Origin: Hoplostethus atlanticus
Taxonomy: Eukaryota; Chordata; Actinopteri; Trachichthyiformes; Trachichthyidae
Assembly: GCA_034670405.1 (NCBI GenBank)
Contig: JAXDDX010000114.1
Coordinates: 688,001 to 752,000, forward strand
Reading direction: 5' to 3'
Length of the DNA stretch: 64,000 nucleotides
The notes below the pieces were generated by a model, which did not search any database, was not told the DNA's origin, and saw only the letters and a program-made list of their open reading frames with translations. Positions 1 to 12,005 of the stretch are shown here, one piece after another. Made by a program: the position numbers and the translations under genes. The stretch's first letter is position 1; each line of letters opens with the position of its first letter.

Positions 1-1839
1 AGTATTCAAGCATGCTGGAGAAGCATTCTTGGGCACAGGGACAATAGTGGATCTCTTGAAGCAGGCGGGGACCACAGACTCAGCCAGGGAGATGTTGAAT
101 ATAGTGGTGAACACTGGAGCTAGCTGATTAGCACAGGTCTTCAGTACTCGCCCAGATATGCCATCCGGACCAGCAGCTTTCCTGGTGTTCACCCTCGTCA
201 GAGCCCTCCTCACACTGTGCTCGGTCACAGAGAGTGTGTGTTCATCCCCAGCGGTAGAACTCACTCCGGCTGCGCTAACGGTGATGTTGTTAGCCGGCGA
301 GCTAGCGCTGTTGTTGCTAGCCTCAAACCGTGCATAGAATGAGTTCAGGTCCTCCGCTAGGGATGCGTCGGCACTCACAATTGCGGGGGGTCTGCCCTGG
401 TAGTCCGTTATAGTCCGTAGCCCCTGCCATAGGCGTCTGGTGTCGCGCTGCTCCATCTGCGACTCCACTCTGTCCCTATACCTCCTCTTGGCCTCCTTCA
501 CCGCCCTTCTCAGTCCATAGGACGCTGCCTTGTGCTCGTCCATGTTGCCGGATACAAGACCGGAGTTATAGGCAGCAGTGCGGGCGTTCAAAGCGTCGCG
601 GATGGATTTATCAACCCACGGTTTTTGGTTAGGAAAGGACCTAACTTTTACCGTCGGGACGATGGTGTCCACTAGCGTTGCTATGAAGCTCGTTACTACT
701 TCCGTAAACTCGCTGACGTCCCTGGAACTGGATTGGAACATGTCCCAGTCGACGTCACGCAGAGCGTCCTGTAGCTCAGCCTCTGATTGGTCAGACCACC
801 GCTTTACGTCCCTCGTCACTACCGCTTCCCGTACTATCCTTTGTTTATACTCCGGTAGCAGGAAAATGGCGGCATGGTCTGATTTGCCGAACGGAGGGAG
901 AGAGACAGCCTTGTAGCCTCTCTTGAACGGCGTATAGCAGTGGTCCAACGTTCTTTCCCCTCTGGTAGCACACGTAATGTGCTGGTGAAAGTTCGGCATG
1001 ACTTTTTTTAGGTTCGCCCTATTAAAGTCCCCAGCCACCACCATAGCCGCGTCGGGATGCTTGTTCTGATGCCGACATAACACATCATGTAGGTCCGATA
1101 GTGCTACGTCGGTGTCCGCTTGTGGTGGTATGTAGACGGCTGTGGTGATGACCGAGCTGAACTCCCGGGGAAGGTAGAATGGACGGCATGAGATAGTCAG
1201 ATGTTCCAGGTTCAACGAGCAGGAACGAGAAAGAGTCTTAATGTCCTTGGGGTTGCACCACTTGTTGTTGGTCATGAAGCAAACCCCTCCACCCTTAGAT
1301 TTGCCAGACTCTTCCGTTCTATCCGCACGGAAAACAGAGAAGGACTCGGTTGGGCACATGACTCGATCCGGCACCAGCGGGGTCAGCCATGTTTCCGTCA
1401 GACAAAAGACGTTACAATCCCTCATGTCCCGTTGGAATCTAATCCTCGCCCTAACATCATCCAACTTATTATCCAGAGACTGGACGTTAGCAAGAAGGAT
1501 GCTGGGCAGAGGTGGACGGTGGGCTTGAACTCTCAGTCTGTTCCGAATTCCGCTCCGTTTTCCCCGATGTTTCCTCCTTCGTCTCCCCGTAGGTGAGTCT
1601 CCACTGTTGTTGTTGTGGCTCGCTCGTACTATCTCTGCCAGCCACGCTGGGTCGATGGGAAAAGTGGACAAAAACCTTTGTTTTGCGCAAAAGTTTATGT
1701 CCAAAAGTGTGCTGCGTTCGTAGGATGTTAGTGCCGATGTGTTTGAGCAAAAAAATATATTAAAAACAAACACAAAAACTAAAAAAACGCACAATCTCCG
1801 CGGAGCTACCACGACGGCGTCTAGACACGGCCGCGCCAT
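1..1839 (-). mobile_element. L2/CR1-like (Jockey superfamily) LINE: open endonuclease plus N-terminal reverse transcriptase ORF, truncated by window edge
   Basis: Read on the minus strand from an ATG at 1839, the frame stays open for 613 codons and runs off the left edge. The N-terminus is a basic, poorly conserved leader. An apurinic endonuclease-type domain follows: a LLANVQSLDNKLD entry motif, CLTETWL, GGGVCFM, VVAGDFN and a GKSDHA-type catalytic Asp-His motif near codon 320. Next comes a linker with YRDRVESQ and the start of the reverse transcriptase (KAAGPDGISGRVLK, then PVFTTIFNISL). The reverse transcriptase catalytic YxDD region lies outside the window. I saw no stop or frameshift, so this copy looks young. 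Domain order and motifs fit the L2/CR1 group common in fish; the exact clade is inferred. Its 5' end abuts the broken gene at 1843-3443 in the same orientation. Confidence 0.9.
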
Positions 1840-1842
1840 CAT

Positions 1843-3443
1843 GTCCAGTCATGGGGAACTCCAGTGGATCCAGGTGCCAGTTGACCTTCTCCACCTTCTT
1901 GGACACCTTCACATTGTATTGAGAGAGCATGTTCTCCACCTCAGCAATAATGGGCCAGTTGTCTAGCTCAATAGGAGACTCAGTGTTTCCATCATGTATG
2001 TAGATAACTGTCAGACCAATTATCTTCCTGATGGTTTCAAGGTGCAGCACGAGTTCCTGGTGGTTTTTTGGTGGCACTGTGATATTCTGGGCTTTTGCCC
2101 TGCTCTCTGACAGCCAGCTCAAGATGGCTTGGGGCAGGATGTCTTGAGGGTTCCCAAACAGCTTCTGGACCTGGGCGGTCACTGCTTCAGTGATGCTCCT
2201 GATCAGGCTGGGGCTCCAGGAGTCTAGAGCGCTGTTAAGGCTCCTCAACGCTGCCAAGTTTAGCAATCCTGCGCCGGACAGAGCGGACCATGCGGATCCC
2301 GGTGGCTCTGGAGTAGTAGACTTGGGTGTCCGGGCTCTTCAGAGCAGAAGGCAGCCTTCTCAACACCTCCAGCACCATGGTGACAGCCAGGTCACTCAGG
2401 GCCATAAAGGCTCTGTCATGGGTGGGAGTTTGAGCCGCCTGCATCAGGCTCAGCAGCAGCCTTGGCACCAGGTCCACCAGCACATCAGTTGAACAGCACA
2501 ACTTAGAGCATGGATGGAAGGTCACCGTGCGGGAAATGGTCCTCATTCCTTGGGTGACCTCGGCTTTTACTTTGTCAGTACTGGAATTAGACACAAACAA
2601 ACCGCTATAGAGGGACAGTGGTATTTATGATATACATTATGTATAGTATGAGACTTACGGATAGGAGAGGTCTCCTGAAGCCATGTCCTGATTGGGACTG
2701 TGGTTCAACTCTCTAGCAGCCTGGAGCTCCATGGTTCGCATCACGAGGTTGGTGTTGACCCACAACACCTTCAAACAGTACACAGCAGGTCACACCGGAG
2801 TAGCATGTACTAGAACCTTTCCTCGCTCCCTTCCCTCATCTCCTATCTCTTACCAAGCGAGTGAAGTCGCTCCCTTCCTCGGACGTTGCAAACCAGAGCC
2901 TTCAAATCAAACAGAGATCCACTCAGCTTTCCTGTCTATGCACTACACTAGCACTAATCACACTAGCTTGAAGTGACAGCATTCAGTACATGACGCCTAC
3001 ATCATCCAATACATGAAACAGCATGTGAACTCACTTCTCAGGGGTAAGTTTCCTCTGGGATATGAGCCAGTCGCTCATGTCCTCCAGTACGAAGCGGCCG
3101 GGCAGAAGCTCCCGGGCATCACCGCTTCGGAGAACCAGAAACTGTTTCATCAGCATCTTCTGCAGAGGGAAGCAGTAAAACACAGATGGTCGCACCAAAG
3201 GCAGATTTTTAATGAAGGAAATAAGGTTTTGATGAAACATGGTGTCATTTTACCTGGTGATGGAAACAGTGCTCATCCCAGCAGAGCTCTACAGTGCTCA
3301 GGTTTTCAGGGCTCTGAATGTACACCTGAGAGAGGAAAGTGATGAAAATGCAACTTCAGGAGGTTTCAGACATAATTCAGAGAAAATTAACAGAATAATG
3401 TTATGAATCTCACCTGGGCAGATGTAGAAGCAAGTTCAGTCAT
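1843..3443 (-). pseudogene. Unidentified multi-exon gene, frame-broken and interrupted by a LINE
   Basis: I do not recognise this protein. A plausible minus-strand model starts at an ATG at 3443 (exon 3414-3443, MTELASTSAQ). It continues through 3254-3325 (VYIQSPENLS...) and 3035-3159 (KMLMKQFLVL..., ending phase 2), then a short exon about 2659-2712 and a long exon from 2580 downwards. Donors and acceptors are good and phases agree, except that the acceptor of the 2659-2712 exon is weak. The long exon is rich in Leu and Arg and looks alpha-helical (e.g. LVDLVPRLLLSLM, SVRRRIAKL). Near 2245 the reading frame breaks: after RRIAKLGS coding continues only in another frame (LRSLNSALDSW onward to about 1843). 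The LINE then begins immediately. It could be a pseudogene, or a real gene with an assembly indel plus a LINE in its 3' exon. Confidence 0.45.
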
Positions 3444-3477
3444 GTTGTAATACAATTGTATAACAACAAACAAACAA

Positions 3478-3690
3478 CAATATTGTATACAAGTATACAA
3501 TAGTCGCAGGTATAACAGTAGTCGCAAGTACAGTATAACAGCACTCGCAAGTACAGTATAACAGTAGTCACAGGTATAACAGTAGTCGCAAGTACAGTAT
3601 AACAGTAGTCGCAGGTATAACAGTAGTCGCAAGTACAGTATAACAACAGTCGCAAGTATAACAAAAGTCGCAGGTAAAACAGTAGTCACT
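3478..3690. repeat. Minisatellite, 18-23 bp CAGTAGTCGCA(A/G)GTA-type units
   Basis: Tandem array of two interleaved unit types, CAGTAGTCGCAGGTATAA and CAGTAGTCGCAAGTACAGTATAA, with small variations. The Leu/Tyr-rich open frames on the minus strand here are by-products of the repeat and not a protein. It lies just upstream of the proposed start exon of the unidentified gene. Confidence 0.85.
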
Positions 3691-3991
3691 CAGTAAGAAA
3701 ACGCAGGCACATAGGTGGCGATTTGGTACAGACTGATGTTTCCAGGAGGGTCCAGGCATTCCATAACCTGAACGTTCTATTGCTGTATTGTTGTGTCTTC
3801 ACCTGTTGTCTGGACATCTGGTCTTTTCATGGAAATGTTCAATACAATGATAATAAATGTAATTCTGCATTAGGTGTATCCTGACAAAACAATCACTTAT
3901 TCCATTTGTTTGATCCCTATGGCTGGAACCATTAGGTAGTTTGTTCAGTTTGTCTTGGTTGTAAAGCACTTGGTAACTTTCTAATGGTGGA

Positions 3992-4014
3992 CGTGTGTGT
4001 GTGTGTGTGTGTGT
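3992..4014. repeat. (GT)n microsatellite
   Basis: About 11 uninterrupted GT dinucleotides between unique flanks. Confidence 0.9.
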
Positions 4015-4284
4015 GGATGTGCTACAGACAAACGGGTATTAGAGGGTCCTAAAAAAAACTGAAAAATGCCAAAATGCATACCTTCTTGCTAAACAACTAG
4101 TGTCAGCAATACCTTAATAGAAAATCAAATAAAAACATTTATTAGATTTTATATTGCTTTGCATGATGGGACAAACTGGGAAGACCTCTTTAATGTCTTT
4201 CCCTAATTGGAAACATAGTTACTTTTTTTTAATCTGGATCAGAATTATACAGATTTTCTAATTAATCTCTTTGTGCAAGCAAAT

Positions 4285-4580
4285 CAAAATCAAATCACAT
4301 TTATTTGTATAGCCCTTAATCACGGTTACAGTCTCAAAGGGCTTCACAATGCCAATGTAATGCACAATGCAAAGTGTGAAAACAATAAATGGTTAGTACG
4401 CGACACCCCCCGACCTTTGACCCTTGCAGAGGACGAGGAAAAACACCCACAAAACCTTTCAGGAACAAAATGGAAGAAACCTTGTGAGGGGGCTACTCAG
4501 AGAGGGACCACCCCTACCAGGACAGTCAGGGGTGCAATACATGCCGAGTTAGATCAAGTAGAGTATACAGAATAGATGTA
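4285..4580. repeat. Fish interspersed repeat carrying an 'ATTTATTTGTATAGCCC' motif
   Basis: This contains the sequence ATTTATTTGTATAGCCC, a 'caaagggcttcacaatgcc' stretch and an 'aaaccttgtgagggggctactcagagagggacc'-like segment (described here only in part). This arrangement recurs widely in teleost intergenic DNA as the 3' portion of retroposons. A weaker copy of the first motif is near 8335. The family name is uncertain. Confidence 0.5.
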
Positions 4581-4662
4581 ATAGTTAGGGGCATTGTCAT
4601 CCTGGAAGAGACCACTCCCATCAGGATAGAAATGTTTCATCATAGGATAAAGGTGATCACTA

Positions 4663-4915
4663 CAGTTTCCCTACCAGGCTAACATTGGTGTAGAGGACGC
4701 CATCATCTACCTGCTTCATCGAGTCTACTCCTATCTGGACAGGGCGGGCAGCACTGTGAGAATCATGTTTTTTGATTTCACCAGTGCTTTTAACACCAGT
4801 CAGCCCACACTCCTGGTAGATAAGCTTTGGACAATGCAGGTGGACGGCCCCTTGGTGACCTGGATTATAGACTACCTGACTGGCAGACCACTCCAAGAAT
4901 ATCCTACCGCATGAA
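4663..4915 (+). mobile_element. Reverse-transcriptase fragment of an L2-like LINE
   Basis: Plus-strand translation from 4665 gives NIGVEDAIIYLLHRVYSYLD, then MFFDFTSAFNT, then LVTWIIDYLTGRP, and hits a stop shortly after. MFFDFTSAFNT matches reverse transcriptase motif A (catalytic Asp followed by SSAFNT in this group). Only about 80 residues remain, so it is a dead fragment. It probably belongs to the same broad group as the intact element at the left edge but lies in the opposite orientation. Confidence 0.75.
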
Positions 4916-6574
4916 CCTGGAAATTCAAAATCTTCAAATTAAACTCTTGTTCACCAGCTTCTCTCAGCTCTGTTTTTATTACTTTTCTTTCCCTTTTCAT
5001 ATTTCTTTCCACCTGGCACTGGTCACATAAATCTGTGGGGTGTTTCCCAATAAGTTTTAGTGTTTTATTGCTTCTTGTATCTTTTTCCCAGTATACTGAA
5101 TATTTCTTCCTCTTTTCCATAAAGCACCATCATCTGCAAAAAGAGATCTTCCTATATCTTACTGCACTCAGGAAAATACCTCATTAATCATAATGGAGAA
5201 CAATAAAGGACTGATCACGTGTGTTGTTCCCTCCTCTACTATGAGTTAATATTCAGTTAAATACTCCCATCATGTCGGATTTGATCAAGTCCTTCTTTCC
5301 ACATATCATAGGCTTTTTCTACATAAAAAAATACTATCAGTGATTAATTATTGACTTCCGCACTGCTGCTTTCACTATAATTTCTATTCTCTCAGTTTGG
5401 ATTCGACCTTGGCAGGTGCATTTATCGCCCCTGCAATGAAGATCACTAGCCTCTTTTTATCCACCCACATCATCTTTCTTCCTTGCCCAGGTCACTTCCA
5501 TCCCACTTCCTATTACTTCAATCAGTGATTAAAAAACATTATCACAAAATGCCAATTCCCATTATTCAATAACATTGCCACATTGAACTAGCTAGACAAC
5601 AACCAGGCAAATTAACAATTGGCCAGTTTTTGATGTGATGCTTATGGAAATTTGTACTCATTTGTTCTCTGTCATTTTTCCAATTTCCAGAACAGGAAAA
5701 GGGTCCAGCGGTGATGATGCCTCATGAAACGGAGATCATAAACTAGAAGACCATAAAATACTTTGGGCATTTGCTCAAAAAATACCACTGAAATATCATG
5801 GACAGAACAAGGCTGTGGACTTGGAAGCCTTTTATATATGATAAAAAGCCTATGATATTTATGTTTTTTTATTTCCTTGTTTTTTTCAAAAACTGCAGAA
5901 ACAATTGTGATATTTAAGGAACTGCCCCACAAACAGAAAAATGCCCCATGAAAATCAGTCTGAAGGAATGTAATCAGGACAACACAAAAAATGTATTTTG
6001 GATGGGGACAAGGCAGGAATCATCAGCAATGTATGGGAGCTGCAGATTTTAAAAAAAAACTCTGGAACAAAAAGAAATAATGAAAGAGGAAATCACATCC
6101 CTGAAGGAAAAATGAGAACTTTCCTGCCCTGATGGTGCGTGAAAACCCACTGAAACACTACAACCATGGCAAAGCTTCAGCAGCGCTCAAACACATAAAC
6201 TCACACACTAAAAAAACTCACACAAAGGAAATTAACATTTTGTGAATAAATCAGCTTTTCAAAACTGCATGAACTTGGATATATTTTCATCATGCTTTCA
6301 TCATATATTCTTTACCTTACAAACAAGGCAAGGAAGGAATCAGATTAATTGTTAACACTTAATGGTGGTAAAGCATTTTGTGCATGATTATACAAAATCT
6401 GTCTGTCTGTCTCAGGGTTGAACAATCTCTCATCTTCCAATGAGAGCTTTAAGACAACATTCAGAACATTTGTAATATTAATATTCCTTTGGCACCAACA
6501 GCCCTGACAGTGTGTTACAGCATGTGGTATCTGTCAGGGATATACAGCCCAAAGCATAAAGTATGACTGAGCTC
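4916..6574. other. Intergenic DNA, no gene seen
   Basis: AT-rich sequence with short A and T runs. No exon-like open frames with splice sites and no clear terminal repeats. The segment about 5120-5420 has the look of a decayed retroposon, but I cannot name it. Confidence 0.5.
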
Positions 6575-7170
6575 AAAGGAATACACCAAGTTTTGGGGGG
6601 ATTGGCTCGTTGGTCAATTTATTTGGCAAGTAATGAGAACAGCCACCAAAATCATCCATGTGTCCCCAGTAGATCATTGGCTCCAGTGCTGTATGCTATT
6701 GGGGTGGTCACACTGATCCATCAGAAAATTGACTGCATTTTTGACGGAAATATTTCCATCCATTGGGAAGTTTTGAAAAGTGAACGTGGTGTGTAACAGA
6801 AGTACAGTAAGAAGAAAACATGGATGCCAAGAGGGCCATGCTCGTAGCCGTGCTACTAGATTTGTTCTCATGAATAGGTTTATGGCATTAACTTGCTGAG
6901 ACCCCAGTACAGGAATTATCATTCCCTGGTCCATGGAGTGCATCTGGACAGTGGGAGGTTCAATACTTGCGCCTGACTTTGTTAAAAGTAATAAAATAAC
7001 AGTATAAAATCAACCTGGCAAACCTACAATCATTCCAACATTATGACAGTTTCTCAGTTTTTTCTCAATTTTATTATCCAAAAATCATCCATGAAACAAA
7101 CTATCTACCAAGGAGACATGGATGATTTTGGTGTCCATGTTCTTATCACTTAAACTTGATGTATTCCTTT
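6575..7170. mobile_element. MITE-like element with roughly 100-bp terminal inverted repeats
   Basis: AAAGGAATACACCAAGTTT at the left end is mirrored by the reverse complement AAAGGAATACATCAAGTTT at the right end (about 7152-7170). Further in, CACCAAAATCATCCATGTGT (left, about 6645) pairs with CACCAAAATCATCCATGTCT as read from the right arm (about 7115-7135). The roughly 400 bp between the arms has no transposase frame. The superfamily is unknown. Confidence 0.6.
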
Positions 7171-9033
7171 AAGGTCTTGCTGATGACTCATGTACATTGT
7201 AATGTGGATTTCACACCAAACATGATTAAATGGGCCTATATTTGCCTCCATGTCAAAATTTGACAATAACCAAACTTAACTTATATCTTAAGCTCACTGT
7301 CACAATACCTGTGGTGTTGATTGTACATACAGCCAAATGAAGACATAAACCATATGAGACACTAAGCCTGAAAGAAGATGGCTTTTATGGTCACTGAGTT
7401 GTCTTCAACTGGATGCTGTAGATCCAAAATATCCCTTCTCCACTTCCTCACTTTGCTTCAGATTAGGGAACAAGGGCATATGCAAGACAAAAAGACACAT
7501 GAGGGGGAATAAATGTCATAAAGAACAAACGATGGCACACACAAGGGGATAAAGACATAGGAGCCAATGAGGGAATAAATATCAACTGGAATAAGATTGG
7601 AGAGAATCAGGGCACAAGAAGAGACAGGGGATACAATAATAAAGAAAGGCATATAGGGAGTGGAGGTCCATGTCTCTCCTAGACTAGCAGTCCAATTTAC
7701 AATGGTAATGTTTTTCTACAAGTTCCAAAATCAACCTAGAGTTTGTTAATGAAGCTGAGCCTCATGGTGTTGAATTTAGAAGACCATTTTTTGCATTGCA
7801 ATATTCCAGACATGACTAACAAGCTAGTCTTCTGCTTTACCTACTGAAGAAATGAATGAAGGGAGGGCACTTTGGAGGGAATAAGGGCAAACATGAGGGA
7901 TCAAGGGAGCATTGTTCGGAAGGGATTAAGGCCACATAGGAGGGCTCAAGAATATATGAGGGAACAACAAAATATAGGATAACAAAAAATATATAGGCTA
8001 TAACAAAAGAGTCTCCATCATTCCAAACTGGATTACACCGGTATATTGGTTTGACAATATATTGAATCCGATTTTGGCTTTTTATCAAAAATCGGATGGT
8101 ATCCAGTCAGCTTCATCAACCTCCGATATGATGGATATGATGCAACTTGTTTGTTTTCACATTTATTATAATGAATCAATACTACGCTGGTTGTTTATGG
8201 GAAGCCCTTAACCTACTGTATATTGATTCTAATGTGACATTTTGATCAAATCATATTGATCACACAAGTATGCATGAATATGTCACCCTGCCAAAAATAA
8301 CATTGGGGAAACTAAAAAAAAACCCCACTGATAATAATAATAACTATATTTGTATAGCACTTTTGAATCAGTTACAGAGGATCCACCACCATAGGTAAAC
8401 AGCATCCTATTTTCACTCCCTGATGAACAAATCTGACAGTGTTGGATGGGTGTAAACTGGAAGTCTGGATACGTAAAGCAGCAGACACCTGACAGGGTAA
8501 GCGAGGACCATCACTGATTGAAAATAAACCCTACACACATTGGATCACATGGTTGATGGGCATAAACATCTCTGGTATGTATTACAGCATGTTTCTTAGC
8601 ACTGTCCATCAGAAGAGAAGATTGGTTAACAATGTACTCTTTTCACACCCCCTTTTACAGATTTGACAGCTGGATTGTAAACTCATTGTCTATCTTTGCG
8701 AGGAGGGGATGGCTACTGAGGTAACTGCTTACAACGATCCCACACTTTGAACCTCTGTGTAAAAAAATGTCCTCTCTTTTAGTCTCACTCTGTTCTGTCT
8801 TTGAAAGCCTGCTGTGGCCAGCGTCCTCGCATCCACTTGCCATTTAAAAGATCTGACGGCAGTGGATGGGAATAAACACCAATCCAATATGACTGGATGG
8901 GCGTAAATACAGCTTCATATCACTGTGAACTGAAAAGGTCGCTGTTGCAGAACAGATTGGTTAATAATGTGCTGTTTTTCCTTCGCTCTTTGACAGATCT
9001 GGTAGTGATGATTGTGCACAGCAAAGCTCCATG
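7171..9033. other. Intergenic DNA downstream of zmym4
   Basis: No coding exons recognised. About 8390-9000 contains diverged repeats of a unit including 'gattggttaacaatgt' and 'gatctgacagtgttggatgg'; copies begin near 8430, 8605 and 8850. This part may include the zmym4 3' untranslated region, whose end I could not place. Confidence 0.45.
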
Positions 9034-12005
9034 TCACTGTAAGCAGTCCTCATCTGTAGGAGCCGTGGATGTGGAGATCTGCTGCTGCTGGGCTGCTTTC
9101 AGTTCCGGGTGAATCTCTCTGACAGCCAGGATGCGTGTAAGCATGCTTTGTAAGGTGTTGCCTTCTAGTGGCTGGGAAGTAAACCAGCGGCGACTGTAGG
9201 GGTCAGAAAAGGACATTTTTTTAAAAAGTCTGACATTTTTTTCCATTTTTCAACATCCACTTCAAGTTGCACTAGGCAACTCCGCACATTGGCCTCAAAT
9301 AGCAGCAAAAGGTAACTGTTTTTTAATTTCAAAGAATACCAAGAGATCATAGAACGTGACGTCAATAAACTAAATGTTAGTCTTTGTCTGTTTAGCAGAC
9401 ACTTTTAAGCTTCAATTTGCCACCAGTGTCCATAACCAACACCAGAATTCAATGTTGGCAAATTGGGTGAATGAAGAAACCCACCAATTGACATAAATGT
9501 TATTCTAGTGGATGAACCACATGCTTACATACCTACATCAACATTAACCAAGTGACGCAGCTTTCTCAAATTAGATTTCTCAAATTATAGATAAAACAAT
9601 TACTGGGTAACGTGCGGCAATGCCAAACTATCTCAAGGGTTCCCGGTACCTTTGGCTTAAACGATTCTAAGGGAAACCCTGGCATTCATCCAGAAGTGAT
9701 ATTCTCAACAAAGACAAATCTGGATTTGGGATTTAACATTATTGAGTTCAAGGTTACAGATTCTGACCTGTTTGTGTGGACCGTCTGTTCAGGCTGCAGG
9801 TAAAACACATCGGGTCTCTTCTTCACCGTCTCTGGGCTAGAGGAGAAGGAAAGGAAAAGTGTTTCTTTACATCTTTATAGAATATTTTGGTTACATAAGG
9901 TAACTGGAATCTGTCTTTTTGCAAATCCCCTCACCATCTAGAGAGGTAGAACTCGTAGAGCCGGACAGGACAATGTAGAGGGTTGGTGATGTTTTCTGGC
10001 ATCTCCATGTCTCCCTCTTCCTCTTCCTGCTTCTTCTTGAGCCGCTCTAGAAACATCAGTAAGTACCCAGAGTCAATTCATCACCCGGATAGACCCGAAC
10101 ACATTTTGTTATTTAGGGACCTGCCTTGGCTGTTAGGGGAGATATCAAGTGGGAAGCTCCCATCAGAAACTACACTTTAAACTAGGGTTAAACCAATATG
10201 GGTTTTTGAAGGCTGATACTTGCATTTAAAGCTACCAATATATATATTCAATATCAATGAATTTGACCATTTTCATGCCCAAAAAGACGTGTATTCTCCA
10301 GCTGTGGTCATGGAGGACTTTGACTGTCTAATGTACAATTTTTCAGGTCAACTGATATATCGGTCTAATCCTACCACACCTACCTTTCTCTTCCCGTTCG
10401 GGCGGGTCAGTGCTGGTTCTCTGGTATCGGAGGTAGTGGGTCTTGCCAGTTCGGCTGCAGGGTTTGGAGCGCCGGGTGAAGTTGGCGAAGGAGAGGCGTT
10501 GTTGCTGAGCCAGCGTGGTGAAGCCAAAGGTCTTGGTGCAGAAAAAGAGCAGCGTGTTGAGCAGCACTATGGGGGAGTAGGCGCCTAGCTGCTTACACTC
10601 CCACAGGTAGGCCTCCTCAACACGGGAGGAAACAACGCCGCCTGGAGGAAGAACTATTTCAGGTGAGCAACCATGTATTCATCCGCTGCGCAGTGATTTT
10701 TAGCTGTAAACAGTCTGCTATTGCCAACCACATTCACTTCCTATGGAAACATGGAAAGTTGTCGCTGGTATTTCAGTATAATACAGCATCCATGGTAACT
10801 AACAAGCAAGTGCCAGGATGCAAAATAAAACACAACAGATAACTACAAGAAAAAAATCAGGGAAGAGAAATGATGAGATATATCTGATGAATAAAGTAGG
10901 GAGTCTGCAGGTATTGAAAAAATCTTAAAATGCCTTAAATCATACTAATCTAAACATGTAAACCGAAGGAATTAAAAGCTCTTGAATATAGTTAAAGATA
11001 ACATTTCAAGTCTTTGTTGGAGAAATTCGCATAGCTTGTCACTTGAAGAAACGTGAAGACACCCTGCTAAATGAATATCAGCGACCATACCGCTGGGTAG
11101 TAGTTTAGGCTTCCAATGTTGCAGCATCCCAGTGATCTCCGTGGCAAACGGACTGTACAGCTCATCGGTAAAGATGTTCTCTATGCGGCCCTTCTCAAAC
11201 AGGAACTGCCAAAGAGAGAGAGAGAGACAATAATAAAGGGGTGGGGGGAAAAATGCAAGACAAGAGGAGAGATAAGTCAAAACAAGAAAGATGGAAGTAG
11301 AAAATCGAAAACAGGAAGTAAAAGGTGATTCTGTGGTGCTATGTTCCAATTGTGTGTCCTTCTGTAGAAGATGGTAGAACATGCTGTCTAGTGTTTGTGT
11401 GTGTGTGTACCTGCTGTATCCCCAGACAGAGGTAGAAGATGCTGTCCGGTGTGTAAGCCTCTCTGTTTGGCCGTCGCACTTCTCTGATGAAGCGACACAG
11501 AGCAAAGCTCAGCTCTGCAGAGTCACACTGAAGGACATCCTCCTTAACAGCCACTGGATGGGAGGGAGGAAACCAGAGAATTACACTATTGAACAGAACA
11601 GAACAGAACAGAATAGAACCACTGGATAGGTTAGGAGGGGGAGACCAGGGAATACAACTAGAATAAAATAGAATAGAGCAGAGCCTCACAGTCCTGTGGT
11701 TGCTTGTTGCGTTGTTGGACCCAGCTCCTCCAGGCTTTCACCCCATACAGGTGGTTCAGTTTGGAGAGGGCCGGAGAAACCACCGCACTGCGGTCCAACA
11801 AGCCAGTACGTCTTCGACCCTAGATGGACATAGAACACACACACAAACACACACACACACTCACATTCATTATTCTAGCGGTGGTGATTTTACAGAAGAA
11901 GACTGCTGCTATCTCAGAGTGGTCATACCCGTTTCCGGCCAGGGAAACCTTCTCTGGGTCTCTTCACCCCTCGCTGTGGAACAGACGACTTCTGATCCAA
12001 CAGCT
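9034..12005 (-). other. zmym4: zmym4 exons 23-30: Crypton-derived DUF3504 domain and stop
   Basis: Exons: 11929-12005, 11690-11819, 11411-11553, 11091-11205, 10384-10641, 9935-10046, 9768-9836, 9034-9193. Signatures: LYGVKAWRSWVQQR, FIREVRRPNREAYTPDSIFY with LCLGIQQ, LLNTLLFFCTKTFGF, RLSFANFTRR, PDVFYLQPEQ and TLQSMLTRILAVREI. Published work (Kojima and Jurka) links this domain of ZMYM2/3/4 and QRICH1 to Crypton tyrosine recombinases. The last codons read APTDEDCLQ followed by TGA. Confidence 0.9.

Noticed and set aside
578-1596. Plus-strand frames at the left edge
   Set aside because: Antisense to the intact LINE ORF.
3387-3759. Leu/Tyr/Cys-rich minus-strand frames
   Set aside because: Generated by the 18-23 bp minisatellite; composition follows the repeat and nothing conserved is encoded.
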